Shown here in pieces: positions 55,021-64,000 of a stretch of DNA of 64,000 nt; position 1 is the stretch's first letter, and each line of letters begins with the position of its first letter. Origin of the DNA: Paenibacillus alvei DSM 29 (GTDB lineage Bacteria; Bacillota; Bacilli; Paenibacillales; Paenibacillaceae); contig NZ_AMBZ01000005.1 in assembly GCF_000293805.1 (NCBI RefSeq), forward strand, positions 124,001-188,000. Reading direction: 5' to 3'. Under the pieces are notes generated by a model. The model worked only from the letters and a program-made list of their open reading frames with translations, had not been told where the DNA came from and searched no databases. The position numbers were made by a program, and so were the translations under genes.

Positions 55021-56127
55021 ATGAATAAATACTACCCAATAGCAACCCCCATTTTGAATGGGAATGAAACGAAGTATGTGTTGGACTGTTTGAATACGAC
55101 GTGGATTTCTTCCAACGGCCCATATTTGGGACAATTCGAGAAGCAATTTGCAGCTCTTTGCCAGACCGAGCATGCCATTGCCTGCAGCAATGGAACAGCG
55201 GCTCTGCATCTTGCTCTGCTGGCTCACGGCGTCGAGCCGGGAGACGAGGTGATCGTACCTACACTAACGTTTGTTGCCACAGCCAATGCAGTTGCCTATT
55301 GCGGTGCAGTTCCTGTATTTGTCGACGCAGAAGCTGATACGTGGAACATGGACGTTCGTGCAATCGAACAAAAAATAACTGCCCGTACAAAAGGAATCAT
55401 TGCTGTTCACTTGTATGGTCATCCGGCCGATATGGATCCAATCATGAGGCTCGCAGAGCGATACGATTTGTTCGTGATCGAGGATGCTGCTGAAGCAATT
55501 GGCGCTCAATATAAAGGCAGAATGGCTGGTTCGCTAGGCCATACAGCAACATTCAGCCTATTCGGCAATAAGGTCATTACAACCGGAGAAGGCGGCATTA
55601 TCACAACAGACAACGATGAGATCGCGGATAAAATCAGGCTGTTGAGGGGTCAGGGCATTGATAAAAATAAAAAGTATTGGCATCCGGTTATCGGCTACAA
55701 CTATCGGATGACGAACATTCAGGCCGCTATAGGCTGCGCCCAATTGGAAAAGGTAGAATGGCATATTCGACAGCGTATCCGGGTAGCGATGCACTATTAT
55801 GATTATTTAAAGCACGACGATAGACTGGCACTGCCTGTACAACAGGTATGGGCCAAAAATGTATTTTGGATGTTCAGCGTTGTATTGAACGGCTATTCCG
55901 AGCAGCAGCGAGATCAGATTATGAAATTGTTGAAGGATAAAGGCATTGAAACCAGACCTTTCTTCTATCCCATGCATATTCTTCCTCCGTATCGGAATGG
56001 TCAGCTGCTCGATGAATATCCAGTCGCCAACCGAATTGCAGCCCAAGGCATGAATCTACCCAGCCATGGCGAATTAAGTGAGCACGACGTTCAGTACATC
56101 TGCCAAACGCTTCAAGAGGTACTATGA
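55021..56127 (+). CDS. DegT/DnrJ/EryC1 aminotransferase, GDP-perosamine synthase-like
   Basis: A 368-residue PLP enzyme that aminates a 4-keto sugar nucleotide. PLP Lys is K184 (FSLFGNKVITTGEGG), with D155 contacting the ring nitrogen. The stretch YRMTNIQAAIGCAQLE and the N-terminal PILNGNETKYVLDCLNTTWIS closely resemble GDP-perosamine synthase (Per/RfbE). ATG 55021 follows GGAGGGAAAAAC. Its substrate, GDP-4-keto-6-deoxymannose, would come from the dehydratase at the left edge. Other 4-aminations of dTDP or UDP sugars cannot be excluded. Confidence 0.85.
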   Translation: MNKYYPIATPILNGNETKYVLDCLNTTWISSNGPYLGQFEKQFAALCQTEHAIACSNGTAALHLALLAHGVEPGDEVIVPTLTFVATANAVAYCGAVPVFVDAEADTWNMDVRAIEQKITARTKGIIAVHLYGHPADMDPIMRLAERYDLFVIEDAAEAIGAQYKGRMAGSLGHTATFSLFGNKVITTGEGGIITTDNDEIADKIRLLRGQGIDKNKKYWHPVIGYNYRMTNIQAAIGCAQLEKVEWHIRQRIRVAMHYYDYLKHDDRLALPVQQVWAKNVFWMFSVVLNGYSEQQRDQIMKLLKDKGIETRPFFYPMHILPPYRNGQLLDEYPVANRIAAQGMNLPSHGELSEHDVQYICQTLQEVL

Positions 56128-56157
56128 CATCAACTGAGCTGTTAGGAGGAGACACCT

Positions 56158-57839
56158 TTGAACCAGCAGTTTCGAATTATCCATTTCATACAAGCAATTA
56201 TACGGCTTGATGGGAACCATTTCATCGCAGAGCTCTTCCGGCAATTCCTCCACCGGGAGCCGGGAGCAATAGAATATCAGCACTATTCAAGGCTGCTGGC
56301 TTCTCACAAAACAAAGGCAGCCATTATTGAGCAAGTCATGTGCAGTAGTGAAGCAGAACAAAACTATCTTCGGCCTCCTGCCAGTTTTATTCCCACGGAG
56401 GCCCTTACCGCAGCAAACCTTTTTCGGCGTTTTTACGCTGCAGAGCCTTTTTCTTTATTCATTCGCTCTACGATGAACTGTTGTGCCGCTGTCCAGATAC
56501 GTTAGGCTTGCGAAGTCATATACAAGGATTACAGGCCCGACATAGCAAAAAGCTCATGATTCGGCAATTTTTTAATTCCCCGGAATTCCATCACCTGCTT
56601 GCACAGCCGCTGCCTCCGTTGAAACCCGATCCGTCTGTCCCCGCAGCTCTCTCGGGAATCGTGCAGCATGTGGGGATATTTCTGGCCTATCCGCATCCAC
56701 TTGCCATGGATGGAGAGGGAATTGGACGTTTTCTCTACCGGCTGACGAGAGGCATGTTGACTAATTTTCCGCATATACACATTCATATTGCTGCGACGGG
56801 ATACAATTTTGCAGATGCTGAACACACCTTCTCTCCTCTCAGGAATATGTTTCCTGGCCGCGTCCATATTCATCATCACAACAATGTAGAACACTTTAAT
56901 ACTCATGTGCCTGCTGAGGTATGGATTGTGCCGATTCTTACACTTGATCTAGCTATGTTTTTAAGAAAGCCATACATCCTATGCCTGCATGATCTCGTGC
57001 ACCATCAGTTTAAAGAGCTTTATTTCTCCACCTATCCGGAGTTTTGCCATCGGGTGGATCGCAACGGGTACTATATTTTGCACAAAGCCGCCGCAGTTGT
57101 CTCGAACTCGAATTATGTACGAACTCATCACGCGATCGGAATTGCCGGTTTGCCTGTTCACAAAACACATGTCATCCGGCTCGCTCCACCCAGTGACGAG
57201 TATCAGTCATTTTCATTCCTGAATGAAGCCCATTTCAGAATGAAATATCAACTTCCTTATGAATACATGGTATTTCCAACTGTACTTCGCCTTCACAAAA
57301 ACTTTGAACGGCTCATCGCTGCCTATATTAAATTCAGACAGTCCATCGATGGATACCACTCTCGCCTGCGCCTTGTTTTTACAGATCAATTATCTAACAA
57401 TCCAAAGCAGGCAGAAGTCATGCACATGCTGCACCAGATCCATGATCCTGAAATATTGAACGGTCTCATGTTCATTGGCAGAATTCCGACCTCCGACCTG
57501 CCTTCCCTATACAAATACGCAGTAGGCACCATCGTTCCAACCTTGTTTGAAGGCAGCTGCCCATTCCCGATACTTGAATCCTTGACAGTCGGAACTCCTG
57601 TTGCCGCCGCCAATATCGAAGTATCGAATGAACTTATTTCGGACATGAGCGCCTTCCTTGCTTTTAATCCTTACTCTGTAGATGAAATTGTAGCTAGTAT
57701 GAGAGCGCTTTGGGTATTCCGCTATACTTTGCTGCCTAGGCAGCAGGAAGTCATTCAAGGAGCCTTGCAGCGAAGCTGGTCGGATGTAGCCAACGAGTAC
57801 TATGCCCTGCTCCAGCACGTAGCAACTAATTCCTTATAA
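56158..57839 (+). CDS. DUF4214 plus GT4 glycosyltransferase, frameshifted
   Basis: Read in two frames, this is a fusion of about 560 residues. The first frame (TTG start 56158 after AGGAGG) has a DUF4214-like repeat (FIAELFRQFLHREPGAIEYQ), and the join supplies a second (SLYDELLCRCPDTLGLRSHI). DUF4214 is often found on extracellular or glycan-related proteins. The rest is a GT4 transferase (HKNFERLIAAYIKF, PTLFEGSCPFPILESLTVG). The frame changes near the T5 run 56448-56452, where one extra T gives a continuous EPFFFIHSLYDELL. The gene overlaps no neighbour and starts 30 bases after the aminotransferase. Confidence 0.8.
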
Positions 57840-57896
57840 GCCTTATCTCTCGGCTCTAATATAGACAAACACGTACCTAGCCTAGCAGCAAACGTT

Positions 57897-59072
57897 CTAT
57901 ATCATGCCGTAATATTTCAAGTACGCTACACGGAATACATGTATATATTGACTCGCGATCTGATCCCATGTATCCGTCGGATCATGCATGCCTTGCTGCG
58001 CTGACGATTTATAATGATTGTAGTTATCAAAAAGAAGCTGCAATGCCTGAGCGATGGAATCCGGAGATTCTGGATCGAACCAAAGGATATCTGCACTATG
58101 CCTTGCCAAATGTTCTCTCATTACAGGGATATCTGAGCATAGTACTGGTACTCCGAGCCGCAGTGCTTCTTCAACAGGGTAGCTCCCGCCACCCTCTGAC
58201 ATGCTCGGCATAATGAGCGCCTGGGCTTTCCTGATTATAGGAATCACATTCGAATCCTGAATGAATCCCAATGGATAAATGTCTGCATCCACGCGGAGTC
58301 CCGATCTCTCCATTAATGATATCAGCGTAGGCACATACATCTGTTCCGGCCACAGTGGAGGAGCAGAGCGCAGCAATTCCGTATTATGGCCAAACAAAAC
58401 GAGAGGAACTTTGCCAGAAGCGGTGCAGCGGGAATAGCCCAGCAGCAAATTATAGTGGTTTTTGTGCGGAGATATATTACTCGGATATACGATATATAGC
58501 GGCGGGAGACGTACAGCGACATCAGCACTTATCGTCTCCTTGTTCAAGTGTTTTATTGGATCTGCGGGCAATATGGCATGTGGGATAATAGTCGCGTTAT
58601 TGCCCACCTCACCGAAATAATGAATTAATCGATTTTGCACATGACGCGAAGACACGACAATCGAGGTCATATTACGTAGCCATTCCTGTGCGTCCCGCCA
58701 AGCTTGCTGGATGATTGAGCCTGACACATATGGTGGTACAAAGTCAAAGATCGTTGCATCATGAAAGGTGCATATCGTCGGAAGAGCTACCTTCACATAA
58801 GCTGGCCCATGCGGCCAAAAGAAATAAACAACATGACAATCCGCTAATAGTATACTTGCTTCGGGCGATTGAATGCTTCCGCTAAAATACACAATATCAA
58901 TATTGGGGTAGCCGGATGTATCCAAACGCTCCTTGAATTTCGTATCAGGCGAGATGACTAGTCTGACAAGATCAATATCAACCTGTCTGGCCATGGCAGG
59001 CAGCATATTTGATAATAATCTGGCTCCACCACCAGCAGATATCATATTGGCACACCATATCATAATCCTCAT
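57897..59072 (-). CDS. GT4 family glycosyltransferase
   Basis: A 391-residue GT-B transferase, the only minus-strand transferase in the cluster. The N-terminal start RIMIWCANMISAGGGARLLS is the acceptor-side Gly-rich loop. The C-terminal donor site has FSGSIQSPEASILLADC early and MPSMSEGGGSYPVEEALRLG as the E-x7-E region. ATG 59072 follows AAGGAG. It converges on the preceding gene and diverges from the next, so it is transcribed on its own. Substrates are unknown. Confidence 0.88.
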   Translation of the reverse strand: MRIMIWCANMISAGGGARLLSNMLPAMARQVDIDLVRLVISPDTKFKERLDTSGYPNIDIVYFSGSIQSPEASILLADCHVVYFFWPHGPAYVKVALPTICTFHDATIFDFVPPYVSGSIIQQAWRDAQEWLRNMTSIVVSSRHVQNRLIHYFGEVGNNATIIPHAILPADPIKHLNKETISADVAVRLPPLYIVYPSNISPHKNHYNLLLGYSRCTASGKVPLVLFGHNTELLRSAPPLWPEQMYVPTLISLMERSGLRVDADIYPLGFIQDSNVIPIIRKAQALIMPSMSEGGGSYPVEEALRLGVPVLCSDIPVMREHLARHSADILWFDPESPDSIAQALQLLFDNYNHYKSSAQQGMHDPTDTWDQIASQYIHVFRVAYLKYYGMI

Positions 59073-59218
59073 TATCCACACTCCTTAGAAGCAATATCTT
59101 GCTGAATGCAGTCAATCAGTTAATCAATATGCGGCCTACTGTGCTAAGATTCGTGGGAATAGCCGTGACACATCGTGCCGGTTTGCGAGTAAAATGACGA
59201 TAGAGATTGGAGGGGAAC

Positions 59219-60333
59219 ATGAGGATGGCGCAAATCATATGGCATGGCGCTGCATTTGATTCCAGTGGATATGCCAAGGCAACCAGAGAATATGTACTCG
59301 CACTGCATGCTGCCGGAGTAGATGTGAAGCTTGAAACCTATCAAGGGCTGCCGCAGGTAGGGCTACCAGCCGAACAACAAGCCGTGCTGGAGCACATGCT
59401 CCGAAAGCGGCGTAGCACTGTGCAGCGAGTTAGCGTCTATCACTACATCCCGGATTTTTGGCGAAGAAAGCTACGAGCTTCTTTCGGATTTACCTATTGG
59501 GAAACCTCCAAAATACCGGATAACTGGATTAAGCAAGCGAATCAAATGAGCGGCGTTCTATTGCCCAGCATCCATAACATCAGCGTATTTCGTCAATCCG
59601 GTGTCCAAGTACCGCTGTATCACGTTCGGCCTTGTCTATCCGAGCCCTTTCATCCACCTTCGCTAGAATACACACCCGCATATGTAAACCATTTGCCGCC
59701 ATTTCGTTTTTATCCGTTTGCTCTTGGATCGATCGCAAAGGAATCGATATTTTGCTCAAAGCATTTTGGAGTGAATTTACCGCAAATGATCCTGTTTCTC
59801 TCATTATTAAGACCGCAGGTTCTCCAGACTTGTATCATATTGTGGAGCGTTTGAAGAAAGAACTCCAGTTACCACATCATCCCGCGCCTGTCTATCTTGA
59901 TCTGGAGCTGCGCAGTGAGATGGAGATGGATGCCTTATATCGAAGCAGTCATGCTTTTGTGCTGCCGAGCCGTGGGGAAGGTGTCGGTTACCCTGTGTTG
60001 GAAGCCGCCATGCGGGGAGTGCCTATTATTGTGACCGGATGGGGCGGCCATCTAGATTTTTTGAATGAATATAACAGCTACTTAATTCCCTACCATCTCG
60101 TCCCTGTAACCCCTCAGCCTTATTATCAAGGATATCAGCCGGATCAGTTGTGGGCCGAATCATCGATCGAAGCACTGCGCTGCTTAATGCGGAACGTAGT
60201 ATCCAATTATGAGGAAGCTGCCATCAAGGGACAAATTGCCATGCAGCATACACTTTCTCATTTTTCACCGGAGAAGGCTGCACAGGATCTCATTTCAGCC
60301 CTGTCGCAGACAACAGGCTTCACCTTCGCCTAA
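59219..60333 (+). CDS. GT4 family glycosyltransferase, frameshifted
   Basis: A GT4 protein of about 372 residues read in two frames. ATG 59219 follows GGAGGGG; residues 1-30 (MAQIIWHGAAFDSSGYAKAT) resemble the start of the gene at 62.8 kb. The frame breaks in the T5 run 59707-59711: one extra T joins VNHLPPFRFLSVCSWIDRKG in one frame. The donor-site motif LPSRGEGVGYPVLEAAMRG is in the second part. With its paralogue at 62755 it probably acts in the same glycan. An inverted repeat overlaps the stop. Confidence 0.82.
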
Positions 60334-60352
60334 CGGTAAAGGTGAAGCCTGT
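60313..60352. terminator. Perfect 14-bp hairpin between converging genes
   Basis: ACAGGCTTCACCTT (60313-60326) pairs with AAGGTGAAGCCTGT (60339-60352), overlapping the stop of the GT4 gene and ending ten bases before the mnmH stop. There is no T tail on either side, so termination by this hairpin alone is uncertain. Confidence 0.5.
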
Positions 60353-60360
60353 AACTCGTG

Positions 60361-61398
60361 CTATGATAGTCCCATTCGTCCAAGATGGGCCTTAATTTGT
60401 CGCAATGCATCATCTACATGTGCTGCCGCAATTGAATGTATCTCTCCTTCATAGCCGATGGAAGCATGATCGTACCGGGAATCATAGTAGTGTGTAAGCA
60501 TGAGCGACACAGCTTCCCCATAGTTCTCCATGCGAAGAGCCTCAGCAATAGCGTGCGCATGTGGCGTATGCATACGGCGCTGAATGCGTGCAAAGGCTTC
60601 ACGAATGGCCATCGGATGCTTGGATGGCTCATATTCCTTTACGATATTTCGAACCCGCTCCTGTATCGGCAGTTGGATATCAAGCACCGTACCGGCTTTC
60701 TTGGCGTTCATCAGGAATTCAGGCAGCATGACCTTGCCAATTCTTCGACTTTCCGCCTCAAGCAGGATGCAAGGGACTTTTGCGGCCTTCATCTGCTCCA
60801 TCTTCTCGTACAGCATGGCATCGAACATTTTCTGATTATTCGGAGCTTGTCCGATATGTCCGAATACAGATCCCCGGTGTCCGGCCATCTCTTCCAAATC
60901 AAGCACAGGATATCCCTCTGTTTGCAAACGGCGCAAAATATCGGTCTTCCCTGTTCCCGTATGTCCTGACAATACCACACACGGAACTCGCCATTCATAT
61001 TGCTCCAGTGATTCTTGAATCCATTGACGATAGGTGCGAATGCCGCCTGACAGTCGGTATGGCTTCAGCCCCATCAAAGACATGCACGTAGCCATTGTAC
61101 GGCTTCGCATGCCGCCCCGCCAGCAGTAAATGACGATCGTGCCAGGCAGCTCCTTGAATTGCTTATATAATAGGGGAAGCTTGGCTGATGCGATCTCTAA
61201 GCCCCGCTCCTTGGCCGCTTCTATACTTATCTGCTTGTATATCGTTCCGATTTCCGCCCGTTCTTCATTGTTGAACAAGGGAATATTAATGCTTCCTGGT
61301 ATTCGGAATTCAGCGAATTCTCCTGGCGAACGCACATCAACAAGCGTTGCCTCCTTGACCCGCAATGCCATACACTGTTCTAATGAAATATCGTGCAT
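60361..61398 (-). CDS. mnmH: tRNA 2-selenouridine synthase
   Basis: A 345-residue enzyme that replaces sulfur of 2-thiouridine at the tRNA wobble base with selenium, via a geranylated intermediate. A rhodanese domain (about 10-125) has active-site C92 (IVIYCWRGGMRSR), and a P-loop domain has GHTGTGKT at 145-152. ATG 61398 follows AGAGGTGAGAGG. It needs selenophosphate from SelD, which is not in this window. It interrupts the glycan cluster on the opposite strand and is probably unrelated to it. Confidence 0.94.
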   Translation of the reverse strand: MHDISLEQCMALRVKEATLVDVRSPGEFAEFRIPGSINIPLFNNEERAEIGTIYKQISIEAAKERGLEIASAKLPLLYKQFKELPGTIVIYCWRGGMRSRTMATCMSLMGLKPYRLSGGIRTYRQWIQESLEQYEWRVPCVVLSGHTGTGKTDILRRLQTEGYPVLDLEEMAGHRGSVFGHIGQAPNNQKMFDAMLYEKMEQMKAAKVPCILLEAESRRIGKVMLPEFLMNAKKAGTVLDIQLPIQERVRNIVKEYEPSKHPMAIREAFARIQRRMHTPHAHAIAEALRMENYGEAVSLMLTHYYDSRYDHASIGYEGEIHSIAAAHVDDALRQIKAHLGRMGLS

Positions 61399-61557
61399 AC
61401 CCTCTCACCTCTTGTTGTCACTTGCTATACTATGACGAATCTCAACATATTTTCTCGATTTCGATCTACTTTTAAGACTATAGCATTCCGCCTCAGAAAT
61501 CCACTCCGACAATCGCCGTGCCCTTTTCCCCACTAGGTACATATGTAGTAATAACCC

Positions 61558-62736
61558 ATGATTGTCATCACTGTCTTTTTTCAGGAGGTGTTTCACATCG
61601 CGACCGTTAAGGCAGTTATATTGGCTGGCGGAACCGGAACCAGATTTTGGCCTTTCAGCCGAGCAGACTATCCCAAGCAATTTTTGCCCATTCTTCACCA
61701 GCAATCCATGATCGCCGATACACTGCAGCGAATGCTTGAATATATGCCGCTCGAACATATCTATATCGTATCCCTTGAAGAGTACATTCCTATCATTCGC
61801 AGGCAACTTCCAGATTTCCCGCTCAAGAACATTATTGTCGAGCCGATGGCGAGAGATACAGCCGCCTGTATCGGTCTTTCTGCGCTTCACATGATAGCGG
61901 CTGACGAGGATCCTGTTCTGATTACATTACCGTCTGATCACTATATCTCTGATACGGATGCTTTTCATGAAGCATTGCGGTCAGCCGTCTATCGTGCCGA
62001 ACAGGAGCAATGTGTCGTTACGTTAGGCGTCAAGCCAACACGTCCCGAAACTGGATATGGCTACATTCGTATCCAGCAGAACGCGGAGAGCATTGGCCAT
62101 TCTGGAAGTGCAGGAGGAATAGGAAACATAGGAAGTTCAGCAGCAACGAAGTCAGCCATAATTACCCCAGTCGAAAAATTTATCGAAAAGCCCGACCTGA
62201 ACATTGCGACCAATATTTTCGCAGACGGATGCCACTATTGGAACACAGGGACATTTATTTGGAGAGCTTCGACGATTATGAACCTGATTCATCTGCACCT
62301 TCCTGAGCTGTACCGGGCCTTATTAGATATGAAGGACATGTTGAACGATCAAGAGAACGGTCAACAACAGCTCAGAACCGCATACAGTAGTCTCAAGAAG
62401 CAATCCATTGACTATGGCGTCATCGAAAAATGTGAATCCATTTATATGATTCCTGTCCATTACGGCTGGGATGATCTCGGCAATTGGAATGCGCTGGAGC
62501 GCATTCATCAATTTGACGCTCATCTCAATATTGTTCATGGTCTCCATGAAGGGATCGATACGGAACGCTGTATCATTTATGGGGCAACAGAGCAGCTGAT
62601 AGCGACTGTCGGGATTGAGGATTTGGTCGTTGTCGCTACAGATGATGTGGTGCTCGTCTGCCCGAAAGAAAGGACGCAGGATATCAAAAAAATGGTGGAG
62701 CATTTGAAGCTGCGTGGATATAGCACGTTTTTGTAG
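61558..62736 (+). CDS. manC: Mannose-1-phosphate guanylyltransferase
   Basis: A protein of up to 392 residues making GDP-mannose from mannose-1-phosphate and GTP. The nucleotidyltransferase motifs are intact: VKAVILAGGTGTRFWPFSR, YPKQFLPI, EPMARDTAACIGL, LPSDHYI and FIEKPDLNIA. A Gly/Ser-rich insert (IGHSGSAGGIGNIGSSA) precedes the EKP motif. The start is odd: ATG 61558 has no ribosome binding site, while a strong CAGGAGG points to an ATC at 61597. It supplies GDP-mannose for the perosamine pathway. Confidence 0.9.
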   Translation: MIVITVFFQEVFHIATVKAVILAGGTGTRFWPFSRADYPKQFLPILHQQSMIADTLQRMLEYMPLEHIYIVSLEEYIPIIRRQLPDFPLKNIIVEPMARDTAACIGLSALHMIAADEDPVLITLPSDHYISDTDAFHEALRSAVYRAEQEQCVVTLGVKPTRPETGYGYIRIQQNAESIGHSGSAGGIGNIGSSAATKSAIITPVEKFIEKPDLNIATNIFADGCHYWNTGTFIWRASTIMNLIHLHLPELYRALLDMKDMLNDQENGQQQLRTAYSSLKKQSIDYGVIEKCESIYMIPVHYGWDDLGNWNALERIHQFDAHLNIVHGLHEGIDTERCIIYGATEQLIATVGIEDLVVVATDDVVLVCPKERTQDIKKMVEHLKLRGYSTFL

Positions 62737-62754
62737 AGAGGTGGAACGGACGCA

Positions 62755-63855
62755 ATGTATGTTCACAATATCGGCACTATATTTGAACCGACTGGATATG
62801 CGAAGGCGAATCGTCATGTCGTCCTTGAACTTATGAAGATGGGTGTGCAATTTCACTATACTCCGATTCATCCTGAAGTCGTCAGAGTTCCCATGGAGCC
62901 GGACATAGAAGCTGCTTTGCAGGCGATTTCACACGCTCCACTGCCAGAGAATCATATTGTATTTACTCACTACCCCGCGATTCAATTTGTGAAGGACATT
63001 CATCGATTCACCATTGGCATGACCATGTACGAATGCAGTCGACTACCATTCATGTGGTCCAGAAGATGCAGCAGCATGGATGAAGTATGGGTGCCGTCCA
63101 GCTTCAATCGGGAAACCTTCCACCGTTCCGGAGTTCCCTTGCACAAAATTCAAGTGATGCCATACGGTATCGATTCAACCATGTTCTCTCCCGATCATCC
63201 TCCGCTCCCGATTCCCGGCAAACGAAGCTATACCTTCTTATCCGTCTGCTCCTTCGATGATCGCAAAGGCATTGACATCTTAATTACTGCCTTCCTCGAA
63301 GAATTTGCAGAGTTCGAGGATGTGTGCCTCATTATTAAAACGCGTTCCACTACGGAGGAGGAGATCGGCCGTCAGCAAGCCTATATTGATTCGATTGCCT
63401 TCAAGACGGCAGGAAAGTCCCGTTCCTCAATCATTCTTATCTCTGCCATACACAGTTGGAGTGAACCGGAATTGGCAATGCTCTACAACAGTGCCGACAG
63501 CTACGTGCTCCCTACTCGGGGGGAAGGGTGGAGCTTAACCGTCATGGAGGCAATGGCTTCAGGCCTTCCTGTCATTACAACACGCTGGTCGGCTCATCTT
63601 GATTTCGTCAATGATGCCAACGGATATCTTATCTCCGTCCAAAAGTTCGCGCCGGCTCACCCTGGGAATTCCCGCATGCTGTGGGCAGTTCCTGACCTCA
63701 TGCACTTAAGGCAACTAATGAGGCATGTGTATGTGAATCGGGAAGAAGCCGCCGCCAAGGCCGCTCTTGGACGACATACGGTAAAGGAGCAATTCACATG
63801 GCAAGCAAGCGCAGCCCGTATGCTGCATCGTCTACAGGAAATATCTTCGCGTTAA
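62755..63855 (+). CDS. GT4 family glycosyltransferase
   Basis: A 366-residue GT-B transferase, intact. It begins MYVHNIGTIFEPTGYAKANR, carries FLSVCSFDDRKGIDILITAF as the donor-domain entry, and has LPTRGEGWSLTVMEAMASG as the E-x7-E motif. It is a paralogue of the frameshifted gene at 59.2 kb. ATG 62755 lies 18 bases after manC, behind AGAGGTGG, so the two are one operon. It probably transfers mannose or a GDP-linked deoxysugar, an inference from context. Confidence 0.88.
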   Translation: MYVHNIGTIFEPTGYAKANRHVVLELMKMGVQFHYTPIHPEVVRVPMEPDIEAALQAISHAPLPENHIVFTHYPAIQFVKDIHRFTIGMTMYECSRLPFMWSRRCSSMDEVWVPSSFNRETFHRSGVPLHKIQVMPYGIDSTMFSPDHPPLPIPGKRSYTFLSVCSFDDRKGIDILITAFLEEFAEFEDVCLIIKTRSTTEEEIGRQQAYIDSIAFKTAGKSRSSIILISAIHSWSEPELAMLYNSADSYVLPTRGEGWSLTVMEAMASGLPVITTRWSAHLDFVNDANGYLISVQKFAPAHPGNSRMLWAVPDLMHLRQLMRHVYVNREEAAAKAALGRHTVKEQFTWQASAARMLHRLQEISSR

Positions 63856-63874
63856 AAAGGGAGATGGCAACCTT

Positions 63875-64000
63875 ATGATTAGTGTCATTGTTCCTACAAT
63901 CCATCACACCGATCTCGTTAAGCATTGCGTGCACAGCTTCATCCATACCGTGCACGACTTACCCTATGAAATTATCGTTGTCGATGATGGAAGCTCTGGC
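63875..64000 (+). CDS. GT2 family glycosyltransferase, 5' part only
   Basis: The first 42 codons are present before the right edge. MISVIVPTIHHTDLVKHCVH and EIIVVDDGSSG are the start and nucleotide-binding motif of GT2 transferases. ATG 63875 follows GGGAG and lies 19 bases after the GT4 stop, so the operon continues out of the window. Confidence 0.85.
   Translation, partial: MISVIVPTIHHTDLVKHCVHSFIHTVHDLPYEIIVVDDGSSG

Overview
The window reads as chromosomal DNA of a spore-forming, S-layer-bearing Gram-positive bacterium, most like Paenibacillus. The signs are strong AGGAGG-type ribosome binding sites with GTG and TTG starts, a Spo0E-like fragment, an orphan sporulation-type kinase, an SLH-domain surface protein, a catabolite-control-like palindrome, and protein families typical of Paenibacillaceae. 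Taxonomy is inferred from gene content only.

Layout. 0-12.6 kb is mostly core genome: a GDP-mannose 4,6-dehydratase, a fatty-acid-hydroxylase-type membrane protein, tRNA-Gly and tRNA-Pro genes, a two-component system, a LacI regulator, a YbjQ/membrane-protein pair, a DRE-TIM aldolase, an iron-regulated feoA-feoB-(Cys-rich protein) operon behind a Fur box, and oligoendopeptidase F. 12.6-25.1 kb is an accessory island with IS remnants at several points. Its centre is a minus-strand operon of three exported YD-motif proteins, ending in an RHS protein with a HINT domain and a C-terminal toxin tip, followed 7 bases later by a probable immunity gene. Next comes an HTH-TPR (RRNPP-type) regulator, frameshifted as given, with a 46-residue exported pro-peptide gene directly behind it and one shared terminator. 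This looks like a private peptide quorum-sensing pair and is the most novel item here.

25-40.9 kb holds a very large SLH surface protein with a glycoside-hydrolase-like domain, a heterodimeric ABC exporter, a YwaF-type membrane protein, a divergent LysR/EamA pair, leucyl aminopeptidase, a PAS sensor kinase and small hypothetical genes. 41-49.3 kb is a tightly coupled alpha-glucan operon: a DUF4912 protein, a GH57 branching enzyme fused to a GT4 synthase, a nucleotidyltransferase-PMM fusion, and a GH15 glucoamylase. A peroxiredoxin and leuB follow on the other strand.

51.6 kb to the right edge is a surface-glycan cluster: two tandem GT61 enzymes, an acetyltransferase and aminotransferase pair that fits GDP-N-acetylperosamine synthesis, several GT4 glycosyltransferases, tRNA 2-selenouridine synthase, mannose-1-phosphate guanylyltransferase and the start of a GT2 gene. 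With the dehydratase at the left edge, the window encodes a plausible complete route from mannose-1-phosphate to GDP-N-acetylperosamine.

Five otherwise normal genes are each broken by what looks like one missing base in an A/T homopolymer. This may be a sequence-quality artefact, so those genes may be intact in the organism.
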